Below, piece by piece: positions 1 through 5,827 of a stretch of DNA of 6,545 nucleotides (its first letter is position 1; the number at the start of each line of letters is the position of its first letter). This DNA is from Pseudomonadota bacterium (GTDB lineage: Bacteria; Myxococcota; Bradymonadia; UBA4248): the NCBI GenBank assembly GCA_017629415.1, contig JAGBXG010000153.1:1-6545 (forward strand), in the 5' to 3' direction. The notes below the pieces were generated by a model. The model was not told the origin of the DNA and made no database searches. It saw only the letters and a program-made list of their open reading frames with translations. The translations under genes and the position numbers were made by a program.

Positions 1-2715
1 AACGGTCATTTCACAATATCTCGGGGAGGAGACTTCGGTAATCTCGAGGTCGGGGAGATAAGTTGCTCCGGGTTGGATATTGAGTCTGAAGTTATTCAGG
101 TTTTGCGTGGACCAGTTATTCTTGACCTTGAGTGGAATGGTGCCGTCGTCGGAAACATTGGTGATGCTGTATGCATGCTGGTTGTAAATCTTGCGCGTAT
201 TGATCCAGTCACGGTTGGGGCTTGAGAAAACGCGGACACCGCTGAATTGTGTGAAGGCTTTGTTGCCATTGGCTTCAATAATCTTTTTCACGCAATCATC
301 GAGGCCGGAATTTGCGTTGATGGTGTGACAGCTGGGGGCGATGGTATTGGCGCCTACGACGATTTCTGCGGCATTGTCATCATTGACATCGGCAATGACA
401 GGATATTCCCAGTGTGTGCCGGAGGGATTGTATTGGCAATAGCGTGTGTTGCCGGTTTCGCCGTCATAGACGCGCAGGAAGCATTCGTCTGCATATACGG
501 CTTCGGATTTGCCGTCGCCATCGAAGTCGAAGATGGAGGATCCTGTTTTTCGTGAGGAGTAATCCATGGTGGAACGGTGCCACAGTTTTTTGCCTGTGTG
601 ATCATAGACGACATAAGCATAAGCACCGGCCAGGGTGATTTCAGGATAGGGAGTATTGTTGACGTTTGCGATGGTGGCAGGTCCGCCACCGCCGCTGGTT
701 CCAAGTCCTTCATTGAGATAAGGATGGACACTCCAGGCATCTGTGCCGTCGTGATGGAATGCCATGATATGACCGGAATTCGCCTGAACAGAGACAATTT
801 CGGGATCGCCGTCGAGATCGAGGTCGGCGATGGAAGGATAACCGTCAATGTGGTCGGTACGGTGATAGAGTGCGGTCAGTTTTTTGCCGGCGATATCGAC
901 TTTGTAGGCGACATTGCCGCCGACGAGTTCGGGCAGGTCGTCATTGTCGAGATCTGCGGCAACGGTGTAGTCGCAGGCGGCATGAGCGGTGGATGTGTTT
1001 CCGCATGCAACGCGTGCAATGGTTTCACCTGTCTGGCCGTTAAAGACGTTGTATCGGCTGTAAACTTCGGGATTGCCGTCGCCATTGAAGTCGGCGATGC
1101 CGGGGCCGGACTGTCCACATTCGTTGTAGCTGGTTTTAGATTCCCACAGTTGTTCACCTTTGTTATTAAACATGGTGATACGGTAATTGTTTGAACATGT
1201 GACGATTTCTAGACCCGGGATATCCTTGCGGATATCGGCGATGGCGACCTGGCTTCCGCCGTCGGTTAAGATATCGCTGAAGTGTTTGAGTTCGCCTGTT
1301 TTTCCATTGAGGATACGCAGGACGCCATTGCCTTGGTAGCTGCCGACGGACCATGAATTGAAGACGATTTCGACGATGCCGTCGCCATCGATGTCAGCAG
1401 CCATAGGGGCAGACATGACCTGGGTATGATCGGGATGCTGGTTGGAAGCAGGTTTGAGTGTGCCAACGCCCCAGTGCCATACCAAGGTGGGCTGAACTTC
1501 GCCGCCTTTGGGATCGGCTTTGCAGACATCGCCTTGAGGCTGGGGCAAACATTGCTGGGTGACGGCATCGCAGTACTGTCCGTTATCGCACATATAATTG
1601 TCAACGCATGAGGTGGTTGGTGTAAAGCATTGATTTGCCGTACAGATTTCACCAGGCTGACAGCAGATTTCTGTGCCGTCTGTTTGAGTGCAGCGTGCAA
1701 CGCCAGCATCACAGGCTTTGTGGCAAACTTCGTTTTCGCAGACCTCACCTTCGAAGCAGCAGCCTTGACCGCATGTATTATCATTATCGCAGCATTGGTT
1801 TCTGTCGCCGCAGAACTGTGTATCTGCGCAGCATTCTGTACCGCATTTGGGCAAGCCATTGTTGATACAGACATCGAGCGGCTGACAAGAGTCATCGACG
1901 CAGATAAAACCGCCTTCACACAGAACGCCGTTGCACATGACGCGAGGGAGGCATGTGTGAATGAAGCAGTATTCGGTTTCTGAACACTGGACGCCGGCAC
2001 AATCGCCGACAGGTCTGCATTTGTTGACATCGCAGACTTCATTTTCGCCGCATGCAATGCCGCCGCATTTGCCAATGGGTTTGCAGATATCTTCGTGGCA
2101 TGTCTCATTGTCTGCGCATGCCAGTCCGCTGCAGTCTCCGGGCAGGCGGCATATGCCTTTGTCGCATGTCTCATTGTCTGCGCAGGCGGCTCCGTTGCAG
2201 TCGCCGGGCTCACGGCAGATATTATTGTTGCAGATTTGAGTCTCTTCACATTGGATACCGCCGCAGTCGCCGTTATGCACGCATTTGTCTTCAATGCAGG
2301 TTTCATCCATGCCGCAGAGTTTGCCGCCGCATGATTGAACACATTGATTTTCATGGCATAGTTCGTCATTGGCACAGACTTTTGAGCCGCAAAGCGGTTT
2401 GCAGACTTGCTCTCTGCAGACTTCATTTTCTGTGCAGATGCTGTCGCCGCATTTTTTCTCGTCATCGGTTTGGCAGTTGCCGTCTCGGCAGAGAATGCCG
2501 GGATCGCAGGTGACAGAAACGCAAGGATCGTCTGCGTTCATGCAGATACCGTGAGCACAGACACCTGCATCTTGGCAGAGATCGTCTTCCGAGCAAGGAT
2601 TTCCGATGGAAATGCCAAAGTCAGGCGTTTCAATCGTGAGTGCGCCGTTACCGGAACATCCGGCTTGAATGGCGGCCACAGAGGCCAGGGCAAGCAATAA
2701 TTTTGAATATTTCAT
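1..2715 (-). CDS. Secreted Cys-repeat / FG-GAP (VCBS) beta-propeller protein, 3' end outside window
   Basis: An open frame of 905 codons runs without a stop from ATG at 2715 to the left edge, so the C-terminus is missing. The start is supported by GAGG seven bases upstream. Residues 1-20 are a signal peptide ending in QAGC, so it is probably a lipoprotein or, failing that, cleaved after Ala18. Residues 41-280 hold eleven repeats of about 22 residues with four cysteines each (typically C-x4-C-x5-C-x4-C). Residues 283-398 are a second Cys-rich part with CC pairs. Residues about 430-830 are a propeller with FG-GAP-like loops: DIDGDGIVE (441), DFNGDGNPE (542), DLDNDDLPE (588), DLDLDGDPE (631), DFDGDGKSE (730), DVNDDNAAE (776). 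Residues 836-880 (WINTRKIYNQHAYSITN, NNF) resemble the conserved segment that follows such propellers in myxobacterial proteins. Such proteins are exported and likely sit on the surface, perhaps in adhesion; the ligand is unknown. No enzyme motif was seen. Confidence 0.9.
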   Translation of the reverse strand, partial: MKYSKLLLALASVAAIQAGCSGNGALTIETPDFGISIGNPCSEDDLCQDAGVCAHGICMNADDPCVSVTCDPGILCRDGNCQTDDEKKCGDSICTENEVCREQVCKPLCGSKVCANDELCHENQCVQSCGGKLCGMDETCIEDKCVHNGDCGGIQCEETQICNNNICREPGDCNGAACADNETCDKGICRLPGDCSGLACADNETCHEDICKPIGKCGGIACGENEVCDVNKCRPVGDCAGVQCSETEYCFIHTCLPRVMCNGVLCEGGFICVDDSCQPLDVCINNGLPKCGTECCADTQFCGDRNQCCDNDNTCGQGCCFEGEVCENEVCHKACDAGVARCTQTDGTEICCQPGEICTANQCFTPTTSCVDNYMCDNGQYCDAVTQQCLPQPQGDVCKADPKGGEVQPTLVWHWGVGTLKPASNQHPDHTQVMSAPMAADIDGDGIVEIVFNSWSVGSYQGNGVLRILNGKTGELKHFSDILTDGGSQVAIADIRKDIPGLEIVTCSNNYRITMFNNKGEQLWESKTSYNECGQSGPGIADFNGDGNPEVYSRYNVFNGQTGETIARVACGNTSTAHAACDYTVAADLDNDDLPELVGGNVAYKVDIAGKKLTALYHRTDHIDGYPSIADLDLDGDPEIVSVQANSGHIMAFHHDGTDAWSVHPYLNEGLGTSGGGGPATIANVNNTPYPEITLAGAYAYVVYDHTGKKLWHRSTMDYSSRKTGSSIFDFDGDGKSEAVYADECFLRVYDGETGNTRYCQYNPSGTHWEYPVIADVNDDNAAEIVVGANTIAPSCHTINANSGLDDCVKKIIEANGNKAFTQFSGVRVFSSPNRDWINTRKIYNQHAYSITNVSDDGTIPLKVKNNWSTQNLNNFRLNIQPGATYLPDLEITEVSSPRYCEMTV
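226..1428 (-). other. FG-GAP/VCBS beta-propeller coding segment
   Basis: This part codes residues about 430-830 of the secreted protein. Acidic loops of the D-x-D/N-x-D-x-x-x-E type recur at residues 441, 542, 588, 631, 730 and 776. Weaker cognates lie near 493 (ADIRKDIPGLEIV) and 683 (ANVNNTPYPEITL), giving about seven or eight blades. Loops of this type bind Ca2+ in integrin-alpha-like propellers. Phrases such as LNGKTGE, FNGQTGE and YDGETGN precede several blades, as in PQQ-like/VCBS propellers. Blade boundaries are approximate. Confidence 0.8.
1876..2595 (-). repeat. Eleven tandem four-cysteine protein repeats (60-72 nt units)
   Basis: These encode residues 41-280 of the secreted protein. 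First cysteines fall at residues 41, 65, 89, 109, 129, 151, 173, 195, 217, 239 and 261, so the period is 24, 24, 20, 20 and then a steady 22. Ten units fit C-x4-C-x5-C-x4-C exactly; the first is C-x5-C-x5-C-x4-C. Typical unit text is CGGIACGENEVC followed by x4-C and a short P-G-D linker. All 44 cysteines can pair within units, which suggests a rigid rod of small EGF-like or disulfide-knot modules. The family is not certain; similar repeats are common in myxobacterial secreted proteins. Confidence 0.85.
2068..2199 (-). repeat. Adjacent 66-nt repeat units sharing an identical 21-nt block
   Basis: The repeat units coding residues 173-194 and 195-216 share an exact 21-nt block, at 2098-2118 and 2164-2184, offset by 66 nt (22 codons). 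The other units are similar in protein but more diverged in DNA, so these two look like the most recent duplication or a gene-conversion pair. Confidence 0.75.
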
Positions 2716-2722
2716 GAAAGAA

Positions 2723-2726
2723 CCTC
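2723..2726 (-). promoter_or_regulatory. Ribosome binding site of the Cys-repeat/propeller gene
   Basis: On the minus strand GAGG lies seven bases before the ATG at 2715. The ATG is directly followed by a Lys and a hydrophobic signal-peptide core, so start and RBS support each other. Confidence 0.65.
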
Positions 2727-2774
2727 AGCTGAATGGTTTCAAAAATAAGCCAAAAACTTCATATCCATAGCAAT

Positions 2775-2804
2775 TTTATGGGTAAAAGTGAATGCATGAT
2801 GCAA
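2775..2804 (-). promoter_or_regulatory. Possible sigma70-type promoter for the Cys-repeat/propeller gene
   Basis: Reading the minus strand, TTGCAT (2804-2799) and CATAAA (2780-2775) are 18 bases apart and would give a leader of roughly 50-60 bases. The match is only partial (3/6 and 4/6 to TTGACA/TATAAT), so this is a weak candidate. Confidence 0.25.
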
Positions 2805-2873
2805 GAAGAGGCATGTTATTGGTTGTATCAATATGATTCCGATTCTATGGGAAGCGGAAGGTATGGGAAGTCC

Positions 2874-2971
2874 GCTATGCCCGTTTCGGGCATACGCGTT
2901 CCAGTTTTGTCGCTATGCCCGTTGGGCATACGCGCCGTTTTCGCTCGGCTATGCCCATTTTGGGCATACGC
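2874..2971. repeat. Array of three GGGCATA hairpins, 36-38 nt period
   Basis: Three near-identical inverted repeats lie at 2876-2894 (TATGCCCG-TTT-CGGGCATA), 2914-2930 (TATGCCC-GTT-GGGCATA) and 2950-2968 (TATGCCCA-TTT-TGGGCATA). Each is preceded by GC and followed by CGC. The intervening spacers share a GTTTT core. The closing pair next to the loop is C/G-type in the first and A/T-type in the third, a compensatory change that points to selection on pairing or to a REP-like repeat family. The array starts 12 bases beyond the pseudokinase stop, so it may act as a transcript-end or mRNA-stabilising structure. No T-tract follows, so it is not a textbook intrinsic terminator. Confidence 0.75.
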
Positions 2972-2982
2972 CTCGCGATGAA

Positions 2983-4596
2983 CTACCAATTGAGGTCAAT
3001 GGGCACAAGCATGAGGCCATTTTCGCCTTTGACGGTCACAGGAACCTGCATGGTATGGCCATATTCATCGGCGATGACAAAGTTCAGATGTGTGTCGGGA
3101 GCTTGCTGTCGGTAAATAAAAGGCAATGTGCCTACTTTGATGAGTGTGCCGTCGGCATGCGAGGTCAGGAATACGGAGGTTTCTGGAGGAATGGAGCGCG
3201 GAGCAAGGACGACATCGATGCCATCGGGGACAGCAGGCACAATTTCGGGCAGTGCAAATAAGTCCACCGGGGATTGATAGCTTGCGATATGCCATGTCAC
3301 AGCGATGGCCAGACCGAGGAGGATTGCCAGGGCAATGCTCATATAAGCGAATGGATGTTTGAGCTTAACTTTCTGACGTCGTTTTTTTCGTGTTGTGGAG
3401 TCATGTTTGGCCGGTGTCAGCCAAATTTTGTCTGCCTGACGGGCTTTTTCTTTTTCTTCTGCCGGGCAAATGGCCGCAAATGTACTTAAAAAATCTTCCA
3501 GGGCATCTGATTTGGGCGTCTTGAGCAAGTTCATGACGACATCGTTCATATTTTCGGGAATTTCGATGCGTTTGGACAGGTCAAGAGGTGTTGCCTGAAT
3601 CATGGCAAATGCAGCATCACAAAGGTCGCGTTCTTCATTAAAATAAGGATGCTGACCGCACAAAGCCTCATAAAGAATGGTTGCCAGGTTATAAGTGTCG
3701 GCGCAAAGAGCATCCGGGGTGTCAGGTGTTTCGGTAATGGTTTCGATTTGGGCGCTGTGTATATCGAGATCTTGGATGCTGTCATGCCCTGGCGTGTCGT
3801 TGGCATGATGGGAAGAACTTGGACTTTCTGGGTTGTCAGGCGTGTTTTCTGTATTTTCAGCGTTAGAGATTTGTGCGTTGGTATTTTCAATATTCGGTTG
3901 ATGATTTTCTGTATTTTCTTTAGCGGAGAGCTTTTCATCCTTCTGAGGTTTGGAAGACTCAGAGGGAGTTTGCTCTGTTTTGGATGTGTCTGAATTTTTT
4001 GAGTATGTCTGTGTCGTGTATTCCCAGGGTGGAATATGGCGCATGAGTGCGGCAGTGACAGGCACATCTTTCATGTTAAGAATTTCGTTTCTATGCAGGC
4101 CGATGCCGAGGGGGCCTGTGACGATTTCGAAGCGTTCTGTATCTTTAATGAAGATGTTGTCGCATGTCAGACACAGATTTTTGAAGCCAGAGCGGTGTGC
4201 GCAATGGATGATGCCGACGAGTTGTTCGAGCAGTCGCAGGATTTGCCAAATCGCGAGTGTACCGTGTGTGCGCAGCCATGCTTGGAGGGAAATCATGTCA
4301 TCGATAGCATCTGTGACGACGAAGCTGCAGCCTTCGGTGGTGCCGTAATCGAGGACGCGCAGGACGTGTGTATCGTTGATGGCACGATTTTTGAGCAAAG
4401 TTTCATCCAATCTTTTTTGGGTTGTTTCTGAGACTTGGATTTCGTCGCTGTAAGTGGTCATCCAGACGGCCATACGTTGTCCGAAGGGCTGTTCATGTGA
4501 CTGGTATATTGTCATGAGCGGCAATTTTCGGGACACAGCGATGATGTCGTAATAGTGTTGAAGGGCGAGCGTTGTGCCGACAAAGGAGTGTGACAT
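2983..4596 (-). CDS. Membrane-anchored Ser/Thr pseudokinase
   Basis: This is a 537-residue protein. The ATG at 4596 is fixed because an in-frame TGA lies at 4605-4603; no clear Shine-Dalgarno is seen. Residues about 14-195 and 297-375 thread onto a bacterial Hanks-type kinase fold: YYDIIAV for beta1, RMAVW for VAVK, HVLRVLDYG for beta4, HCAHRSGFKNLCLTCDNIFI for the catalytic loop, GPLGIG for DFG, and DTYNLATILYEALCGQHPYF for helix F with Asp300. The Gly-rich loop is lost, the beta3 Lys is Trp45, the HRD Asp is Cys142, and the DFG Asp is Pro162, so phosphotransfer is not expected. Residues 197-296 are a polar insert where the activation/APE region would be. KKRRQK then a TM helix (about 416-436) predicts a cytoplasmic N-terminus and a roughly 100-residue outer beta-rich domain. 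It is likely a scaffold or signal receiver; the partner is unknown. Confidence 0.85.
   Translation of the reverse strand: MSHSFVGTTLALQHYYDIIAVSRKLPLMTIYQSHEQPFGQRMAVWMTTYSDEIQVSETTQKRLDETLLKNRAINDTHVLRVLDYGTTEGCSFVVTDAIDDMISLQAWLRTHGTLAIWQILRLLEQLVGIIHCAHRSGFKNLCLTCDNIFIKDTERFEIVTGPLGIGLHRNEILNMKDVPVTAALMRHIPPWEYTTQTYSKNSDTSKTEQTPSESSKPQKDEKLSAKENTENHQPNIENTNAQISNAENTENTPDNPESPSSSHHANDTPGHDSIQDLDIHSAQIETITETPDTPDALCADTYNLATILYEALCGQHPYFNEERDLCDAAFAMIQATPLDLSKRIEIPENMNDVVMNLLKTPKSDALEDFLSTFAAICPAEEKEKARQADKIWLTPAKHDSTTRKKRRQKVKLKHPFAYMSIALAILLGLAIAVTWHIASYQSPVDLFALPEIVPAVPDGIDVVLAPRSIPPETSVFLTSHADGTLIKVGTLPFIYRQQAPDTHLNFVIADEYGHTMQVPVTVKGENGLMLVPIDLNW
3289..3351 (-). other. Transmembrane helix of the pseudokinase
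   Basis: These codons give residues about 416-436, FAYMSIALAILLGLAIAVTW, preceded by the basic stretch KKRRQKVKLK. By the positive-inside rule the kinase-like part is cytoplasmic and residues 437-537 are periplasmic. Confidence 0.8.
3709..4008 (-). other. Low-complexity polar insert in the pseudokinase
   Basis: These codons give residues 197-296, rich in Ser, Thr, Glu, Asn and Pro, with repeated ENTEN-like text (KENTEN, IENTN, AENTEN). The plus strand shows the same 14 bases, TTTTCTGTATTTTC, at 3845-3858 and 3905-3918, 60 nt (20 codons) apart, a trace of in-frame repeat expansion. It sits between the PPWEY (APE-like) and DTYNLAT (helix F) parts of the kinase fold and is probably disordered. 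Confidence 0.65.
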
Positions 4597-4686
4597 ATCG
4601 GTTCAGATGGCGGTTTGTGAAAAACATGGGATGAAGGAGATGAACACACAGCTATGGCGTGTTCGGTGTGTGAATCTTAGCGGCAT

Positions 4687-4702
4687 ATCACGTAAATGTG
4701 AT
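4687..4702. promoter_or_regulatory. Inverted repeat ATCAC-N6-GTGAT, possible operator
   Basis: The sequence ATCACGTAAATGTGAT is a perfect 5-bp dyad with a 6-base centre, a common size for a dimeric helix-turn-helix regulator. On the minus strand it fills the spacer between TTGCCC (4710-4705) and TATGCC (4687-4682), which are 17 bases apart and could be a weak promoter for the pseudokinase gene. It is not a CRP site, where arm order is TGTGA-N6-TCACA. Confidence 0.3.
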
Positions 4703-4797
4703 CTGGGCAATTTTGGGAATCTTGAGGTTTGGCAATGTTCTTTTGGGGTTTCTGAGAACCCGCGATGGTGATTTATGATTTTGTTAAGTCTCTTGTG

Positions 4798-4814
4798 CTC
4801 AATGCATGATTGAG
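4798..4814. promoter_or_regulatory. Inverted repeat CTCAAT-N5-ATTGAG, possible operator
   Basis: CTCAATGCATGATTGAG has perfect 6-bp arms around GCATG, centrally placed between the two divergent genes, so a bound dimer could affect both. Function is inferred from position and symmetry only. Confidence 0.3.
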
Positions 4815-4940
4815 GTGGGGAATAATGGGAAGAAACGAGATTTGCGAGGAAAGGAGAGAAAATTGGGGGGGTAATGACGTAAAAAAAGCATGTCATCATG
4901 GTTTTGATGTGTTAAAGAAGTATGCGTTTTTTTTTTCTGT

Positions 4941-4945
4941 AAGGA
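4941..4945 (+). promoter_or_regulatory. Ribosome binding site that sets the J/TPR start
   Basis: AAGGA ends ten bases before ATG 4956. The alternative in-frame TTG at 4947 lies only one base after it, too close for initiation, so ATG 4956 is preferred. A run of ten T lies just upstream at 4927-4936. Confidence 0.65.
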
Positions 4946-4955
4946 ATTGAAAGAA

Positions 4956-5765
4956 ATGGATGCGAACGAAAAACTTGCGGCGTTAAAGAAATTTCAGTCC
5001 GAGATGACTGGTAAGAATCATTTTGAGCTTCTTGGCGTGGAAGAGAGTGCAGATGATGGTGCGATACGCAAAGCTTATTTTGGTTTATTGAAGCTTTACG
5101 GTGCAGATTATTTTCACCATGTTGTGGATCCTGAATCGCGTCAGGCGGTAGATGAAGTCAACCGTCAGCTTAGAGTGGCATATGATGCGATTGGAAAGTC
5201 AGCAAAGCGTCAAGTTTATATTGAGCAGTTGAAGGGTGGCACTGTTGAGGATGCCGGAGCGAAGTTTGATATTGCATCAGTGTTTGAGGCGGAGCAGGCG
5301 ACATCTCAGGCGCGTTCATTGATGGAGCGTGGCGAGTATCGCGTGGCGATACAGAAGTTGGAGCGTGCACATAAGATTGATCCCAAATCTCATGAAATCA
5401 AGGCGCGTTTATTGTATGCCCAGTTCATGATGATGGATGTGGATGACAATGGTAAGCGCAACAGTTTGACGGTTAAAGATACGATTGAAAACCTTGAAGC
5501 TGCATGTGAAGCCATGCCCAATGCCGATTTTTTGCGTGCCTATCTGGGTACGATTTATGGTTTGGAAGGCGACAATGCGAAAGCGATTGAGTGGTATAAG
5601 GCAGCGCAGAAGCTCAATCCTGAGAATTTGACGGCAAAACGTGAGCTTAAACTTATTGAAGATCGTGAAAAGCGTGCCAAGGAAGCGGAGAATGCGCCCA
5701 AGTCTTTGATGGATCAGGTAAAGGATCTGTTTGGGAAGCTTGGTAATATCAAATTTGGCAAATAA
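4956..5765 (+). CDS. J-domain-like (HPD replaced by GAD) TPR protein
   Basis: This is a 269-residue soluble protein with no signal peptide or TM segment. Residues about 19-92 match a DnaJ-type domain: NHFELLGVEESADDGAIRKAY for helices I/II and QLRVAYDAIGKSAKRQVYIEQL for helices III/IV. The loop that should read HPD is Gly49-Ala50-Asp51, so the canonical contact that stimulates DnaK ATPase is missing. Residues about 112-146 (ARSLMERGEYRVAIQKLERAHKIDP) and 190-223 (AYLGTIYGLEGDNAKAIEWYKAAQKLNP) are TPR-like, with a helical stretch between them; residues 225-250 are a charged helix. DnaJ/TPR proteins of this shape occur often in Myxococcota-type genomes, where their role is mostly unknown. A cytoplasmic adaptor holding protein partners is the likeliest job. 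It is divergent from the pseudokinase gene and followed by the GAF gene. Confidence 0.88.
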   Translation: MDANEKLAALKKFQSEMTGKNHFELLGVEESADDGAIRKAYFGLLKLYGADYFHHVVDPESRQAVDEVNRQLRVAYDAIGKSAKRQVYIEQLKGGTVEDAGAKFDIASVFEAEQATSQARSLMERGEYRVAIQKLERAHKIDPKSHEIKARLLYAQFMMMDVDDNGKRNSLTVKDTIENLEAACEAMPNADFLRAYLGTIYGLEGDNAKAIEWYKAAQKLNPENLTAKRELKLIEDREKRAKEAENAPKSLMDQVKDLFGKLGNIKFGK

Positions 5766-5785
5766 GCTATTTGTCACGGTTTTGT

Positions 5786-5796
5786 CCGATAATCGG
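5786..5796. promoter_or_regulatory. Short palindrome CCGATAATCGG after the J/TPR gene
   Basis: This 11-base perfect dyad sits 20 bases after the J/TPR stop and about 30 before the next gene. It is too tight for a strong hairpin and has no T-tract directly after it, so it is not called a terminator; it may be an operator or chance. Confidence 0.2.
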
Positions 5797-5827
5797 CATT
5801 TGTTTTCCCTGGAAGTTTTTGGGGAAG

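Larger units (their letters stand above)
4597..4955. other. Divergent intergenic region between pseudokinase and J/TPR gene
   Basis: This stretch of 359 bases must hold the promoters of both divergent genes. It contains inverted repeats at 4687-4702 and 4798-4814, a small GGGTTT/GAACCC hairpin at 4746-4761, a G7 run at 4865-4871, an A7 run at 4881-4887 and a T10 run at 4927-4936. No convincing sigma70 promoter faces the J/TPR gene. No credible protein or RNA gene is seen here. Confidence 0.6.

Noticed and set aside
247..1194. Long plus-strand open frames opposite the propeller gene
   Set aside because: They are antisense shadows: the minus-strand frame is open for 905 codons with signal peptide, repeats and FG-GAP motifs, while the plus frames give low-quality Val/Ile/Gly/Asp text without an RBS.
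1266..2465. Minus-strand 399-codon frame over the Cys-repeat region
   Set aside because: It is an out-of-frame reading of the repeats (Ala/Lys/Thr-rich, no domain); the true frame gives regular cysteine spacing and a signal peptide.
2874..2971. CRISPR array
   Set aside because: Only three short palindromic units with 19-base spacers that resemble each other, irregular period, and no cas genes.
2733..3261. Plus-strand frames across the hairpin array
   Set aside because: They translate the inverted repeats and then run antisense to the pseudokinase C-terminus; no RBS or domain.
4687..4702. CRP/FNR-type binding site
   Set aside because: The arms are in the opposite order to TGTGA-N6-TCACA and do not match TTGAT-N4-ATCAA.
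4603..4899. 98-codon minus-strand frame in the divergent intergenic region
   Set aside because: No RBS, biased His/Phe/Pro/Ser/Arg composition, no recognisable motif, and it covers the likely promoter region.
4947..4955. TTG at 4947 as start of the J/TPR gene
   Set aside because: It is one base after the AAGGA motif; ATG 4956 has workable spacing.
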